Source: CAZFHZ01 sp964519015 (GTDB lineage: Bacteria > Blakebacterota > Blakebacteria > Blakebacterales > CAYUVJ01). From it: a stretch of DNA of 15,482 nt. The stretch spans positions 1 to 15,482 of the forward strand of contig CAZFHZ010000077.1 of assembly GCA_964519015.1 (NCBI GenBank), in the 5' to 3' direction. Each line of letters opens with the position of its first letter. Position 1 is the stretch's first letter. Positions 7,156-15,482 of the stretch are shown here, in pieces. A model generated the notes under the pieces. That model did not search any database and was not told the origin of the DNA. It worked only from the letters and a program-made list of their open reading frames with translations. A program made the position numbers and the translations under genes.

Positions 7156-10100
7156 TTGAGCTCCAGGAGGTAGATCCTCAAGCGGAAGTCGCGCGAGGCG
7201 CTGAGCCGGAAGTTCCGGTTCAACCGGTACTCCACGCCCACATCGCCCAACCCGAACTGGTTGGCCGTCCCGGCTCCCCCCACGTCGAGCGAGGTCCGTA
7301 CGTAGTACTGGCTTCCCACGAACTTCCCCACCGAGATCTGGGTGTTCTCGCCCGAGCTCCCGGCCAGCAGGCCCTGGATCTCGAAGGTGTCCACGCCCAG
7401 CAACTGGCCGGCCTGCCGGCTCACCGCCGATTCGACATAGCGGGTCGCCCACTGGGTGGCCATCGCCGTCTGGACCCCCAGGGTCGGGTTGAAGGGAAGG
7501 ACCAGCAGGAGGATGTCCCCCTGGCTCTGCAGGTTCGGGTTGTCGGAGCTCCAGAGTGTGGTCGGCTCCCGCAGCGTGCCCCCCAGAGTCAGGGTGACCT
7601 GGGTATCCTGGTCGATCTGGGCGTTCAGTTCCACGTCGAGGTTGGGATTGATCTCCTCGATCGTGCCGAAGGTGATGGTCCCCCGGTCGATGCTCCAGCG
7701 CCGGTTGTAGGCGTAGACCACGTCCCGCCCGGTCACCGTCTCCAGGGAGCCGAGCAGGTAGAGGGGGCCCGGCGGGTCCATGCGGACGATCAGGTCCCCC
7801 CGCAGCTCCACGTTGAGGTTCTCGTCCAGGGTGATCTCCTCGCCGATCACCCGCAGGCCCCCCGGGATGGAAACGTCCACGTTGAGGGGGACGCCGCCAG
7901 CGCCGCGCGGCTTCTCCACCTCGGCGTTGGTCTCCGTGCCGGTGAGCTGGGTCAGGAAGCCGACATCCACGATCCCCTGCTGGACCTCCACCTTACCGGT
8001 CACCCCGGGTCGTTCGGCCGCCGGCCGGGTGTCGAGCACCAGGTCGAGGTCGGCCACCAGGGCCAGGCTCCCGGTCGGGTCACTCAGGCCGAGCGTGTTC
8101 CCGGTGAGCGTGACCTGGATCTCCGGTCGTCCCCCCTCTCCCAGCACGACCTCTCCGGTGGCCAGGAAGTCCCCCTTCGGTTTCGGTTTGCCGGCCACCA
8201 ACTGCCAGAGCCACCGGACCGGGGAGGCGACCAGGGAGAAGAGGGAGCGGCGAGCGGGCAGTTCGGTCGGCAACCGTCCGGCCAGGCGTACGATATGGGC
8301 CCGGTCCCGCTCCAGCAGGACCTCCAGCTCCAGTTCCTGGATGGTCTGCCCCAGGGCCGCCGGCTTGAGCCGGCCCTGGCGCATGGTCACCGATCCGTTC
8401 AAGTCGGGTTCGGCCACCGTACCACCGACCCGTACGGTCACATCGATGGTCCCCTCCAGCCGTTCGACCTGGTCGGTGAAGGGGAGCACCAGGGCGGCCG
8501 GTTCCCCCCCCGCCGTCAGCAGGCCGGAGAGGGCGCCGGTGGAGTCGATCCGGGCGGTGAAGGGATCGAGGCTGAACACGAAGGGGAGGCCTGCTTCGAA
8601 ACGGGCGCTGAAGCCGTCCATCTCCAGGCGCCCGCCGCTCACGCTCAAGCGGCTGCCGTCGTAGCGCACCTGGGAGCGCACCTCGTGGGCCGTCAGGGAA
8701 TCGAAGCGGGTCTCGACGAGTCGCAGGTCACCGCTGAGCCGCGGCTGGGCGAAAGTCCCCCGGGCGGTCAGGGTACCGTTCCCGGTACCGGTCAGCAGAT
8801 GCCCCCCGAGGAAGCGGTCGAAGGGGGCCAGGGCCAGCTCGGTGATGGTGGCATCGAGCTGCAGCAGGCCCTCCGCCCCCCGGGCGGTCGCCCGCGGCAG
8901 ATGGAGCTGCCCGGCCGCTTCGACCCGTTCCGGGCCGTCGCCGGAGAGCAGGAGACGCTCGATCCCAACGATCCCCTCCCGGTAGTTCCCCGTCACCTCC
9001 AGGAGCCGGTAGTGCTGTCCCGACCAGGCCGGCTCCCGGACCTGCAGGCGGGCCTGCAGCTCTTCGACGTGGGTCCCGACCCTGGTATCGAGCTCCCCCG
9101 AGAAGACTCCGGAGGGTTCCCCGGGCCAGAGGAGGGAACGGGCGAAGGGCCCCACGTCCAGGGCGTCGAATACCCCGTGCACGTTCAGCGTCCCGGTACT
9201 GTCGCGGGTCCCTTCGATGCGCGCCGTCCCGTCGGCCGCCCGCCCGCTCAGTCCGAAGCGGGCCGCGCCGCTGGCGGGAAAGAGGGTGAGCGCACCCTCC
9301 AACCCCTGCACCGCGACCTCCCGGTGGTTGAAGTGGCTCTCCCCGAAATGAGCTTCGATGCTGTCCCGGTAGGCGACGATGCTGCCCTGCAGGAACGCCT
9401 CCCCGTCCGGCCAGCGTCCCTGGAGCTGTTCCACGGTGACCCGGTCCCCGGCGATGCTCCCGTTCAGGCTGGCTGCCGGCAACTCGAACCCTTCTCCGAT
9501 GCGGAGGGTGTCGAGGTCGGCGGTGAAGGTGCCGATCCGCGCTCCGACCACCCGCTGCACACCAAAGTGGAAGCTGGTCCCGATTACGGCCAGCTGCTGG
9601 CGCTGGAGACCGTTGACGAAGATCTCGCCGCGCAGGTCGGGATCGCCGATCCGGCCGGTGACCGCCAGGTTGAGAGTCGATCGACCCCCCTCGAGTGTCA
9701 GACCGGCCAGAGCGGCCGGGGCGGAGGGTTCTTCGGTCCCCCCCCGCACCTCCAGGTCGAGCCGGTCACCCTCCAGATCCACCGTCCCCGAGGTGAAGAG
9801 CCGGTACCCTGGACCGGTCAGCCTGATCGGGGTCACCAGATGGATCCGGCCGGCCGCGGTCTCCAGGTCGGCCGACAGGCTGTCGACGTCCAGCCCCCAG
9901 GCTTCCAGGCCGGAGGCTTGGAGCAGCAGCTGGCCCCCTTCCTGCAGGGGGTCGTAACCGGCCGTCCACCCCTCCAGGTGGAGCGTCCCGGCGCGCAGGG
10001 GGAGCAGGGCCGGGGTGAGGGGCAGACGGAGCGAGTCGGCCGCGGCCTCGAACTCGGCCGCCCCGGTCGCGGTCTGGAGCCGCAGGTGTGCCTCCAGGTG

Positions 10101-11084
10101 GTCGACCGAGGGCGCTGTAGCGTCCAGGGCCACGGTGACGAGTTCGTCGGCGTAGCCGCCTCTCAGGACGGCACGGCCCAGATCGAGTCCGGCCAGCATC
10201 CCCTGCCCGGTCATCTCGAACTGCGGACTCCAGGGATGGTCGGTCAGCCGGCCGCGCAGGCGGAGGGGGCCCGGACCGGCCCACGGGCCGCCCAGTACCG
10301 GCCACCACTCCTCCAGCCGGTCGGCCTGCAGGTCGAGCCGCAGGCCGGTCGGAGGACCGCCACCCAGCCAGAGCGCGCCGTTGGCGGACAGACGGCTCCC
10401 CGGGGTGCGCGCCTTCACGCCGATCAACCAGAGCTGGCCGGTATTGATCACGATCCGGCCGGTCAGTTCCTCGACTTCCAGCCCCCAGTCGTCCAGCACC
10501 CCGTGCAGATGCTCCCCCACCACCTCCACCCCACCCCCGGCACTCAGACGGAAGGAACCCCGGAACTGGATCCCGGCCACCTGCCGGACCAGCCCGGGGG
10601 GTCCGATCCGGACCGTCCCGTCGCGCAGTACGATCCGGTCGATCACCAGTGGGGTCCCGCCTCCCCGGGCGGTGCTGTCGGGTCCGGCCGGCGGGGTAGC
10701 CGGTCCCTCCTCCCGCGCCGGAGTGGCCAGCCCGGCCAGCGCCGGCACCTCGAACCGGGGGGCGTCCAGTTCCACCCGGCGCAGCCGTACCCCTCCCTCC
10801 AGCACCGACCAGGGATCGAACCGGACCCGTAGACCGCGGGCGGTCAACAGGGTGTCACCGGAGGCGACGGTCAGGACGGGATCGTCCACAACCAGGTTGA
10901 AGAGGAAGGTCCCGCGGGCCCGGCTCCAGTCGAGCCGCAGCCCGGCCCGTTCCAGCACCATGCCGTTGACGAAGTAGAGGACCTGGCGGCCGCCCAGCCG
11001 GCTGTTCAGGTAGAGCATGGCCCCGCCGGCCGCCGCCGCGACCACGATCAGCAGGACGATGAGTACCAGCAGGACCCGGCGCAT
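7137..11084 (-). CDS. tamB: TamB-like translocation/assembly module protein (AsmA/RBG superfamily, DUF490)
   Basis: TamB is an inner-membrane-anchored protein whose long beta-groove spans the periplasm to the outer membrane. It partners TamA in outer-membrane protein assembly and, with its relatives, carries phospholipids outward. The 1315 aa protein (E. coli TamB 1259) starts with RR and a hydrophobic anchor at about residues 5-27. About 1000 residues of repeating beta-strand sequence follow, AsmA-like near the front. The conserved TamB/DUF490 domain fills about 990-1315. There the signature stretch runs from VPLNVDVSIPG (about 1065) through the DVVYAYNRRW, IDRGTITFG and GTLREPT regions to a C-terminal strand ending in ELKWRVDY, which in the family docks on TamA. 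AGAAGG lies 7 nt before the ATG at 11084. It is the first gene of the run tamB-tamA-maf-rodZ-priA, and the order next to tamA is the usual TAM pairing. Confidence 0.93.
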   Translation of the reverse strand: MRRVLLVLIVLLIVVAAAAGGAMLYLNSRLGGRQVLYFVNGMVLERAGLRLDWSRARGTFLFNLVVDDPVLTVASGDTLLTARGLRVRFDPWSVLEGGVRLRRVELDAPRFEVPALAGLATPAREEGPATPPAGPDSTARGGGTPLVIDRIVLRDGTVRIGPPGLVRQVAGIQFRGSFRLSAGGGVEVVGEHLHGVLDDWGLEVEELTGRIVINTGQLWLIGVKARTPGSRLSANGALWLGGGPPTGLRLDLQADRLEEWWPVLGGPWAGPGPLRLRGRLTDHPWSPQFEMTGQGMLAGLDLGRAVLRGGYADELVTVALDATAPSVDHLEAHLRLQTATGAAEFEAAADSLRLPLTPALLPLRAGTLHLEGWTAGYDPLQEGGQLLLQASGLEAWGLDVDSLSADLETAAGRIHLVTPIRLTGPGYRLFTSGTVDLEGDRLDLEVRGGTEEPSAPAALAGLTLEGGRSTLNLAVTGRIGDPDLRGEIFVNGLQRQQLAVIGTSFHFGVQRVVGARIGTFTADLDTLRIGEGFELPAASLNGSIAGDRVTVEQLQGRWPDGEAFLQGSIVAYRDSIEAHFGESHFNHREVAVQGLEGALTLFPASGAARFGLSGRAADGTARIEGTRDSTGTLNVHGVFDALDVGPFARSLLWPGEPSGVFSGELDTRVGTHVEELQARLQVREPAWSGQHYRLLEVTGNYREGIVGIERLLLSGDGPERVEAAGQLHLPRATARGAEGLLQLDATITELALAPFDRFLGGHLLTGTGNGTLTARGTFAQPRLSGDLRLVETRFDSLTAHEVRSQVRYDGSRLSVSGGRLEMDGFSARFEAGLPFVFSLDPFTARIDSTGALSGLLTAGGEPAALVLPFTDQVERLEGTIDVTVRVGGTVAEPDLNGSVTMRQGRLKPAALGQTIQELELEVLLERDRAHIVRLAGRLPTELPARRSLFSLVASPVRWLWQLVAGKPKPKGDFLATGEVVLGEGGRPEIQVTLTGNTLGLSDPTGSLALVADLDLVLDTRPAAERPGVTGKVEVQQGIVDVGFLTQLTGTETNAEVEKPRGAGGVPLNVDVSIPGGLRVIGEEITLDENLNVELRGDLIVRMDPPGPLYLLGSLETVTGRDVVYAYNRRWSIDRGTITFGTIEEINPNLDVELNAQIDQDTQVTLTLGGTLREPTTLWSSDNPNLQSQGDILLLVLPFNPTLGVQTAMATQWATRYVESAVSRQAGQLLGVDTFEIQGLLAGSSGENTQISVGKFVGSQYYVRTSLDVGGAGTANQFGLGDVGVEYRLNRNFRLSASRDFRLRIYLLELKWRVDY
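7161..7164 (-). promoter_or_regulatory. Ribosome binding site that sets the tamA start
   Basis: GGAG lies 5 nt before the ATG at 7155, inside the last codons of tamB. Together with the signal peptide that begins at this ATG, it fixes the start and points to translational coupling between tamB and tamA. Confidence 0.6.
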
Positions 11085-11166
11085 CCTCAGACCTTCTCCC
11101 CTCGCACACCCCTCGCTCGGTCGGACGCCCGGCCTCCCCGCCGGTTCGCCCGCCGTTCAGTTCTGT

Positions 11167-11172
11167 AATATA
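11167..11172 (-). promoter_or_regulatory. Possible -10 element for the tamB operon
   Basis: TATATT on the minus strand (5 of 6 matches to TATAAT) lies just after the terminator of the Ig-repeat gene and 82 bp before the tamB ATG. No good -35 hexamer is visible at 16-18 bp spacing, because that position falls in the terminator stem. It is the only AT-rich patch in the gap 11085-11256, which otherwise holds nothing I recognise. Confidence 0.4.
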
Positions 11173-11185
11173 CGCCCCGTATGCG

Positions 11186-11216
11186 AAAACGGATGCGGGG
11201 AGTCCCCCCGCATCCG
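11186..11216 (-). terminator. Intrinsic terminator after the Ig-repeat surface protein
   Basis: A perfect 11 bp stem, CGGATGCGGGG paired with CCCCGCATCCG (11206-11216 with 11190-11200), has a 5 nt loop and is followed by TTTT (11186-11189) on the minus strand. It lies 40 bp after the stop codon at 11257. The T-run is short, but the stem is strong and GC-rich. It separates the surface-protein transcript from tamB. The stem could act on the plus strand only as a hairpin without a T-run. Confidence 0.8.
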
Positions 11217-11256
11217 CTCCGCGAACCGCTCCTGCTCTCTACCCCGGTCGTGCGCG

Positions 11257-14200
11257 TTACGGCAGGGTGATGACCAGCGTGTTGGTCACACCGCCGACCG
11301 TCACCTGGACCGTTATCGTGTTGCCGATCTCGGCCTCGGGGTAGCTGAGCGACGCCTCCGCCAGACCCTCTGCGTTCGTGAGGGCCGCCGGTGTGATCAC
11401 GGCCTGGCCTAGACCCACGGTGATCTCGAAGTAGACCGAGGTCCCGGCCGGCACCGAGTTACCGTAGATGTCGGCGACCAGCGCACTCACCGTGATCTTA
11501 CTGATCCCGTTGACCGGTACGGTCGCGGTCAGCGGGTAGCTGATCAGAATGGTGGTCGCCGGACCCGACCCGACAGTGAGCAGGGCCGCGCTGCCCGAGA
11601 CGCTCCCATCAGTGGCGGTGAACGTCTTGGTGCCCGGGGTGGTCCCGCTCTGGTAGGCGGCCGTGATCTGGCCGTTGCCGTCGGTTGTCGCCGTGATGGT
11701 GTCGTTGGCCACGTTGTTCTTCCAGAAAGTGCCCGGGCTGGCCCCGCCGGCGACGGAGAGTGTGATCAACTTTCCAGCCGGTACGGGCATGTTCCTCTCG
11801 TCGAGCACGGTGACCGTGATGGTCGCGGTCTCCAGCCCGCCGGTGCCGCGCACCTGCAGACTGGTCTGGTTGGACGCCAGGGCGATGGAGGTCACCCCGG
11901 AGGCGAGCTGTTCCACCGCCGCAGTCGTGCTGAGTCCACCGTAGTAAGCCGTAATAGTGGCTGTCCCGGCCGTCTTCGCGGCTGTGAAGGTGGCCGGCGC
12001 ACTCCCGTCGGAGGCGGTGGTGACACTCCCGGTCACCGTCCCGGCGTCGGTGCTGAACGAGACCGTACGACCGGCCAGGGCGACGTGGGCAGTGGTCTCC
12101 TTGAGCACCGCGGTCACCGTGGTGGTGGCCTTCCCGTTGGCGCTGATCGAATCGGGAGAGGCCGAGGCGCTCAGCGTCACGCCGCGCAGGGTGATGGTGG
12201 TACTGACGTTGAGGTAGCGGAAGGTCGCCTGCACCGTGGCGCTGCCGTCGGCGGTGTTGGCGTCGGCCACGAAAGTGGACTGGGCCTCACCATCCTCGTT
12301 GGTGCCTCCGGAGGCGCCCACCGTCCCCGTACCGGCCGTGATCGTGAAGCCGATACCGGTCAGATCGATCGGGGTGCCGAAAGCGTCCCGCAGGGTGGCC
12401 GTCAGGGTGGCCGAACCCAGCCCGTCCCGCAGCACGCTGCTGGCGTTACTGGCCAGAGTCAGGCTGCCGATCGGGATGGCCAGGGTCCCGGTCACTCCCT
12501 GGTTGGTGGCCGTGATGGTTACGGCGGCCGGCTCGTTGCCCCGCCCGTAGGAGAAGAAGGAGTGGGCGACTCCCTTCTCGTCGCTGGTGGCGGTGGCCAC
12601 GATGCTCCCGACCGTGTCGGGGGTGGCCTGCCAGACCACCGGGGCGTCCTGGACCGCGTTGCCGTAGGTGTCGCTGAGCACTGCAGTCAGTACCCGCTCG
12701 TAGACGCCGTTCGTCCCGAAGGCGATGACGGTGCTCGAGACGGTGATCTGGGTGGTCGGGCCGGCGGCCACGGTCAGCACCGAGCGACTGCTCTGGATGG
12801 TGGTCCCGAGCACCTGGGCGGTGATCGTCACGTCGGTGGCCAGGGTGCCGCTCTGGAACTGGACGGTCGCCCGGCCGTTGCCGTCGGTCTCGACGGTGTC
12901 GACGGTCGCGCTCCCGGCGAAGGTCCCGGCGGTCCCCGGCGAGAAGGTGAAGCGCACCTGCACCCCGGGGGGCACCGGCTGGTTGTTCGCATCCAGCACG
13001 GTGGCGATGATCGAGGAAGCCTCGATGCCGCCTGTCCCCTTGACCTGGAGCTCCGCCGGCGCGGCGCTCAGCGCGAGCGAAGCGGCCGTGGGCGCCTTGA
13101 AGACCACGCTGGTGCTCCCCGACACGCCGGTGGCGATCGGTCCGCTGTAGGCGGTCACGGTGGCCGTCCCGGCGGTCGTCCCGGCGGTCAGCTTGGCCGT
13201 GGCCTTCCCATCGTCATCGGTTGTCCCGGTGGCGTTGATCGTACCCAGGTTGGTCGTGAAGGTGATTTTCTCCCCGCTGATCCCCTGGCCGGCGGTGTTG
13301 GTCAACAGAGCTGTGATGACCGACTGGGCCACCCCGTTCGAGGTGATCGTGGTCGGCAGAGCGCTCACGGCGACCGTGACTCCCAGCAGGCTGACGTCGA
13401 GGGAGTCGATGGCCGAGCCGACGGCCGCCTTTACCCGGGCGGTCGCATCGGCCGAGTTGGCGTCCCCCTTCAGGGTGGCGGTGGCGTATCCGGTCGCGTC
13501 GGTGGTGCTGACCAGCGGTGCCAGGGAAACTCCGGCCGGCGTGCTGCCGCCCAGGCTCCAGGTCACCCTCTCTCCGGCCACGGCGTCCAGATTGTTGTCG
13601 GTAACGTAGGCCCGCAGGGAGATGGTGTCGGCGTTGTTCCGCAGCACCCAGTTCTCGGTCGGGGTGTCGATCGAGACGTTCCGCACCGGGGCCACGATCG
13701 TGATCGTCGTGCTGTCCTTCAGGGTTGTGGCCGGATTGGTGCCCAGCCGTCCCGTCACTTTACCAGTCGTTGAGCCCGAGGTGTCGGCCGTCAGGGTCGC
13801 GGTGGCGATACCGCGGCTGTCGGTCTCATCCAGGGCGGTGATGGTGGCGTAGGTGCCCGGGCCGTAACTGAAGGAGACCGTCCGCCCGACGAGGGGCGAG
13901 TTGCTCCCGGCCTCCTTGACCGTGACCTGGATGGTACTGGTCTGCTCCCCGTCGGCTACCAGGGTGGTCGGGTTGGCTTTGATGGAGAGGGTCACGCCGT
14001 ACAGGGGCACGGTGACCGAGGCGTTGATCGTGCTGACCGCGGCGGTCACCTGGGCACTGGCGTTGGCCGAGCCCACGTCGGAGCGGAGGGAGACGGCGGC
14101 CTCACCGCTGGAGTTCGTGTTGACGAAGCTCTTGTTGAGCGTGCCGTTGCCGATGAGCGCGAAGTCGATCCGCTGGTCGGCCACCGGGTCCCCGTACCGG

Positions 14201-15482
14201 TCGACCAGGGTGGCCGTGATCTCGCTCGTCTCCTGCCCGTCCCGCAGCAGGGTGGCCCGGCTGGCGGCGATGGTGAGGGCGAACTGGTCCTGGAGCAGGT
14301 GGAGGGAGGCATCGTTGGTGACCCCTCCCAGGGTCCCCCGCAGGACGAGATCCCCGGCATTGGTGGTGCTCTTCACCTTGGCGGTGGCCAGGCCGGCCGC
14401 GGTAGTGGTGCTGGCCACGTCGGTCAGGATCACGCTGGGGCCGCTGACCTTGGAAACCACGATGCTATGACCGGGGATGACCGTCCCGGTTACCGTCTCA
14501 GTGGCCTGCCAGGTGAAGGTGGCCGTGGTGATGCCGTTGGCCAGGATGGTGTCGGGCTGCACGAAGGAGGTCAGGGTGATCCCCTTCAGGGTGATCGCGG
14601 TCGCCTTGGTGCTGTCCCCCACCGTCACGGTGATGGTGGCGGTGGCGTTAGCCGAGTTCGCGTCGGCCGTCAGGGTTGTTTTATGCGTGCCCGTGGCGAA
14701 GCCGGTGCTCCCGGTGCGTCCGATGGCCGGGAAGACGGTGGCCGACGATCCACCCGAGACCACCCAGGCGACGTCACGGTTGTTGAGCAGGTTGCCGTTC
14801 GGGTCCTGGGCGGTGACGGTCAGGTCGACCGTGGCGACCCCGTCCCTCAGGATGCTGGCCGCACCCGCATGGAGGGTCAGGCTGAGCGCCTCGGCCACCA
14901 GGCTGATGTCCTTGGTGGTGGAGAGGGTGCCCAGAGTGGCGGTGATGGTGGCGGTGCCGGAGGTTGTGCCGGCGTTGAAGTCGACCGCCGCGACCCCGCT
15001 CGAGTTGGTGGTGGCGGTGGCCGGGAGGGTCCCCAGATTCGAGGCAAACTGGATGAGGCGGCTGGGCACGGCCGCGTTCGAGGTGGTCTCCTTGACCAGC
15101 AGGCTCAGTTTGGCCGTGTTGGATCCGTTGGCCACCAGGGTGGTCGCGTTGGAGGTCAGGGTGAGGGTCACGCCGTTCAGCGGCACGTCGAGGGTGTCGC
15201 TCTGCCCTTCCGCGGTGGCGATCACCCGGGCGTTGCCGTCGGCCGAGGCGGCATCGGCCTTGAGCACGACGCTCACCCGTCCGTTGGCATCGGTCTTCTG
15301 GGCCTGGGAGGTGGAAAGGGCTCCGTCACCGGTCAACGCGAAGGTGACCACCCGTCCTGCCAGCGCAGTCCCCTCGCCGTTTACCACCCGGGCTGTGACA
15401 GTGGTTTCGTCGGATCCGTCTCGGATCAGCCGAGCCTCGTCACTTGTGACCTCGATCGACGTGCCGGCGCCGGCCACGAATT
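11257..15482 (-). CDS. Giant invasin/intimin-type surface protein of tandem Ig-like (Big_1) domains (partial, N-terminus outside window)
   Basis: The reading frame is open to the right edge, so the true start is not seen; a GTG at 15477 is only the first possible start codon inside the window. The visible 1406 residues (counted from that GTG) divide into 14 Ig-like domains of about 94-112 residues with no spacer. Most show the Big_1 pattern: a DG or NG turn near residue 15-20, TATV strands, G-x-x-V-x-F, GT, then T-D-x-x-G-x-A-T and a late T-A strand. The protein is rich in Ser, Thr, Ala and Gly and I found no cysteine. Big_1 arrays form stiff extracellular stalks in adhesins such as invasin and intimin. 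The last domain ends in VTNTLVITLP and the stop follows at once, with no LPXTG, PEP-CTERM, T9SS-type or other anchor. Attachment must therefore lie at the unseen N-terminus, for example an inverse-autotransporter barrel, or the protein is secreted. Adhesion is inferred. Confidence 0.85.
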   Translation of the reverse strand, partial: FVAGAGTSIEVTSDEARLIRDGSDETTVTARVVNGEGTALAGRVVTFALTGDGALSTSQAQKTDANGRVSVVLKADAASADGNARVIATAEGQSDTLDVPLNGVTLTLTSNATTLVANGSNTAKLSLLVKETTSNAAVPSRLIQFASNLGTLPATATTNSSGVAAVDFNAGTTSGTATITATLGTLSTTKDISLVAEALSLTLHAGAASILRDGVATVDLTVTAQDPNGNLLNNRDVAWVVSGGSSATVFPAIGRTGSTGFATGTHKTTLTADANSANATATITVTVGDSTKATAITLKGITLTSFVQPDTILANGITTATFTWQATETVTGTVIPGHSIVVSKVSGPSVILTDVASTTTAAGLATAKVKSTTNAGDLVLRGTLGGVTNDASLHLLQDQFALTIAASRATLLRDGQETSEITATLVDRYGDPVADQRIDFALIGNGTLNKSFVNTNSSGEAAVSLRSDVGSANASAQVTAAVSTINASVTVPLYGVTLSIKANPTTLVADGEQTSTIQVTVKEAGSNSPLVGRTVSFSYGPGTYATITALDETDSRGIATATLTADTSGSTTGKVTGRLGTNPATTLKDSTTITIVAPVRNVSIDTPTENWVLRNNADTISLRAYVTDNNLDAVAGERVTWSLGGSTPAGVSLAPLVSTTDATGYATATLKGDANSADATARVKAAVGSAIDSLDVSLLGVTVAVSALPTTITSNGVAQSVITALLTNTAGQGISGEKITFTTNLGTINATGTTDDDGKATAKLTAGTTAGTATVTAYSGPIATGVSGSTSVVFKAPTAASLALSAAPAELQVKGTGGIEASSIIATVLDANNQPVPPGVQVRFTFSPGTAGTFAGSATVDTVETDGNGRATVQFQSGTLATDVTITAQVLGTTIQSSRSVLTVAAGPTTQITVSSTVIAFGTNGVYERVLTAVLSDTYGNAVQDAPVVWQATPDTVGSIVATATSDEKGVAHSFFSYGRGNEPAAVTITATNQGVTGTLAIPIGSLTLASNASSVLRDGLGSATLTATLRDAFGTPIDLTGIGFTITAGTGTVGASGGTNEDGEAQSTFVADANTADGSATVQATFRYLNVSTTITLRGVTLSASASPDSISANGKATTTVTAVLKETTAHVALAGRTVSFSTDAGTVTGSVTTASDGSAPATFTAAKTAGTATITAYYGGLSTTAAVEQLASGVTSIALASNQTSLQVRGTGGLETATITVTVLDERNMPVPAGKLITLSVAGGASPGTFWKNNVANDTITATTDGNGQITAAYQSGTTPGTKTFTATDGSVSGSAALLTVGSGPATTILISYPLTATVPVNGISKITVSALVADIYGNSVPAGTSVYFEITVGLGQAVITPAALTNAEGLAEASLSYPEAEIGNTITVQVTVGGVTNTLVITLP
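11260..12462 (-). repeat. Second ABCD four-domain unit of the Ig array
   Basis: Residues 1006-1406 repeat the A-B-C-D order of the preceding 1.2 kb unit at similar domain lengths, and form the C-terminal end of the protein. The similarity is strongest in the C domains. Sequence drift between the units suggests an old duplication. Confidence 0.7.
12463..13683 (-). repeat. First ABCD four-domain unit of the Ig array
   Basis: Residues 599-1005 carry domains A, B, C and D in that order. The C domain (798-907) contains LQVKGTGGIE and PVPPG, closely matching LQVRGTGGLE and PVPAG in the second unit. The D domains of both units begin after a GP dipeptide and share the DxYGN turn. The unit is about 1.22 kb. 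Confidence 0.7.

Larger units (their letters stand above)
11260..15477 (-). repeat. 14 tandem Ig-like domain repeats in the order ABABABABCDABCD
   Basis: Domain limits by residue (from the GTG at 15477): 1-102 A, 103-197 B, 198-299 A, 300-398 B, 399-494 A, 495-598 B, 599-699 A, 700-797 B, 798-907 C, 908-1005 D, 1006-1099 A, 1100-1194 B, 1195-1306 C, 1307-1406 D. Type A has LRDG early (LRNN in the fourth copy) and a late DANSADATA-like stretch, and ends in LxG. Type B starts VTL, has TLVANG-like and VKE motifs, and a GTTAGTATVTA-like strand. Type C has LQVKGTGG, TVLD and PVPPG. Type D starts with TT and an I-rich strand and has DxYGN near residue 30. Confidence 0.8.

Noticed and set aside
7156..7452. 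Longer tamA start at 7452
   Set aside because: It lies wholly within the conserved end of tamB and would bury the signal peptide that begins at 7155.
8295..10832. An 845-codon open frame on the plus strand, antisense to tamB
   Set aside because: It mirrors the codon structure of a clear tamB gene in GC-rich DNA. Its product is low-complexity and rich in Gly, Pro, Arg and Gln, with no known motif.
12085..13773. A 562-codon plus-strand frame across the Ig-repeat gene
   Set aside because: Gly/Asp/Arg-rich product caused by the repeated codon pattern of the Ig array on the opposite strand.
15475..15477. GTG as the real start of the Ig-repeat protein
   Set aside because: The frame stays open to the window edge, the codon lies next to an Ig-domain start, and no signal peptide follows. 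The gene is better treated as cut by the edge.
11260..15477. Repeated short DNA words in the Ig array as a possible CRISPR or satellite repeat
   Set aside because: The repeats are about 300 bp, diverged, in frame and explained by the protein domains; there are no short identical repeats with unique spacers.

Overview
This is a GC-rich window from a Gram-negative (diderm) bacterium. Every gene I can support lies on the minus strand. The diderm call rests on an Omp85 outer-membrane assembly protein next to a TamB-type periplasm-spanning protein. The phylum is uncertain: gene content and protein style would fit Gemmatimonadota or a related high-GC FCB lineage, but this is inference. Most of the window is conserved housekeeping and envelope biology. 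I did not find a defence system, mobile element, CRISPR array or RNA gene.

Right end, first transcribed (11257-15482): a very large Ser/Thr-rich surface protein, cut by the window edge. It consists of 14 tandem bacterial Ig-like (Big_1/invasin-type) domains in the order ABABABABCDABCD. A clear intrinsic terminator follows it.

Middle (4082-11084): a tight run of tamB-like (1315 aa), tamA-like Omp85 (635 aa), a maf remnant (69 aa) and rodZ-like (317 aa), with 20 bp then separating rodZ from priA (760 aa). The first junctions overlap (19 and 11 bp) and the later gaps are 13 and 20 bp, so this looks like one operon. TamA and TamB form the translocation and assembly module that links the inner and outer membranes. 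The RodZ-like protein links the cell wall-shape machinery to the membrane. PriA restarts stalled replication forks. The maf gene has lost its whole catalytic middle in frame.

Left end (1-1778): a 275 bp gap after priA holds a strong sigma70-type promoter (TTGACA, 16 bp, TATCCT) and a roughly 200 nt leader for rho, the transcription termination factor. The 5' part of rpmE (zinc-type ribosomal protein L31) follows and runs off the left edge. Rho and L31 are probably co-transcribed.

Best leads: the internally deleted but in-frame maf; the hierarchical domain duplication in the Ig-repeat protein; the placement of that protein directly upstream of a TAM pair, the machine known to help insert such adhesins; and the long structured rho leader.
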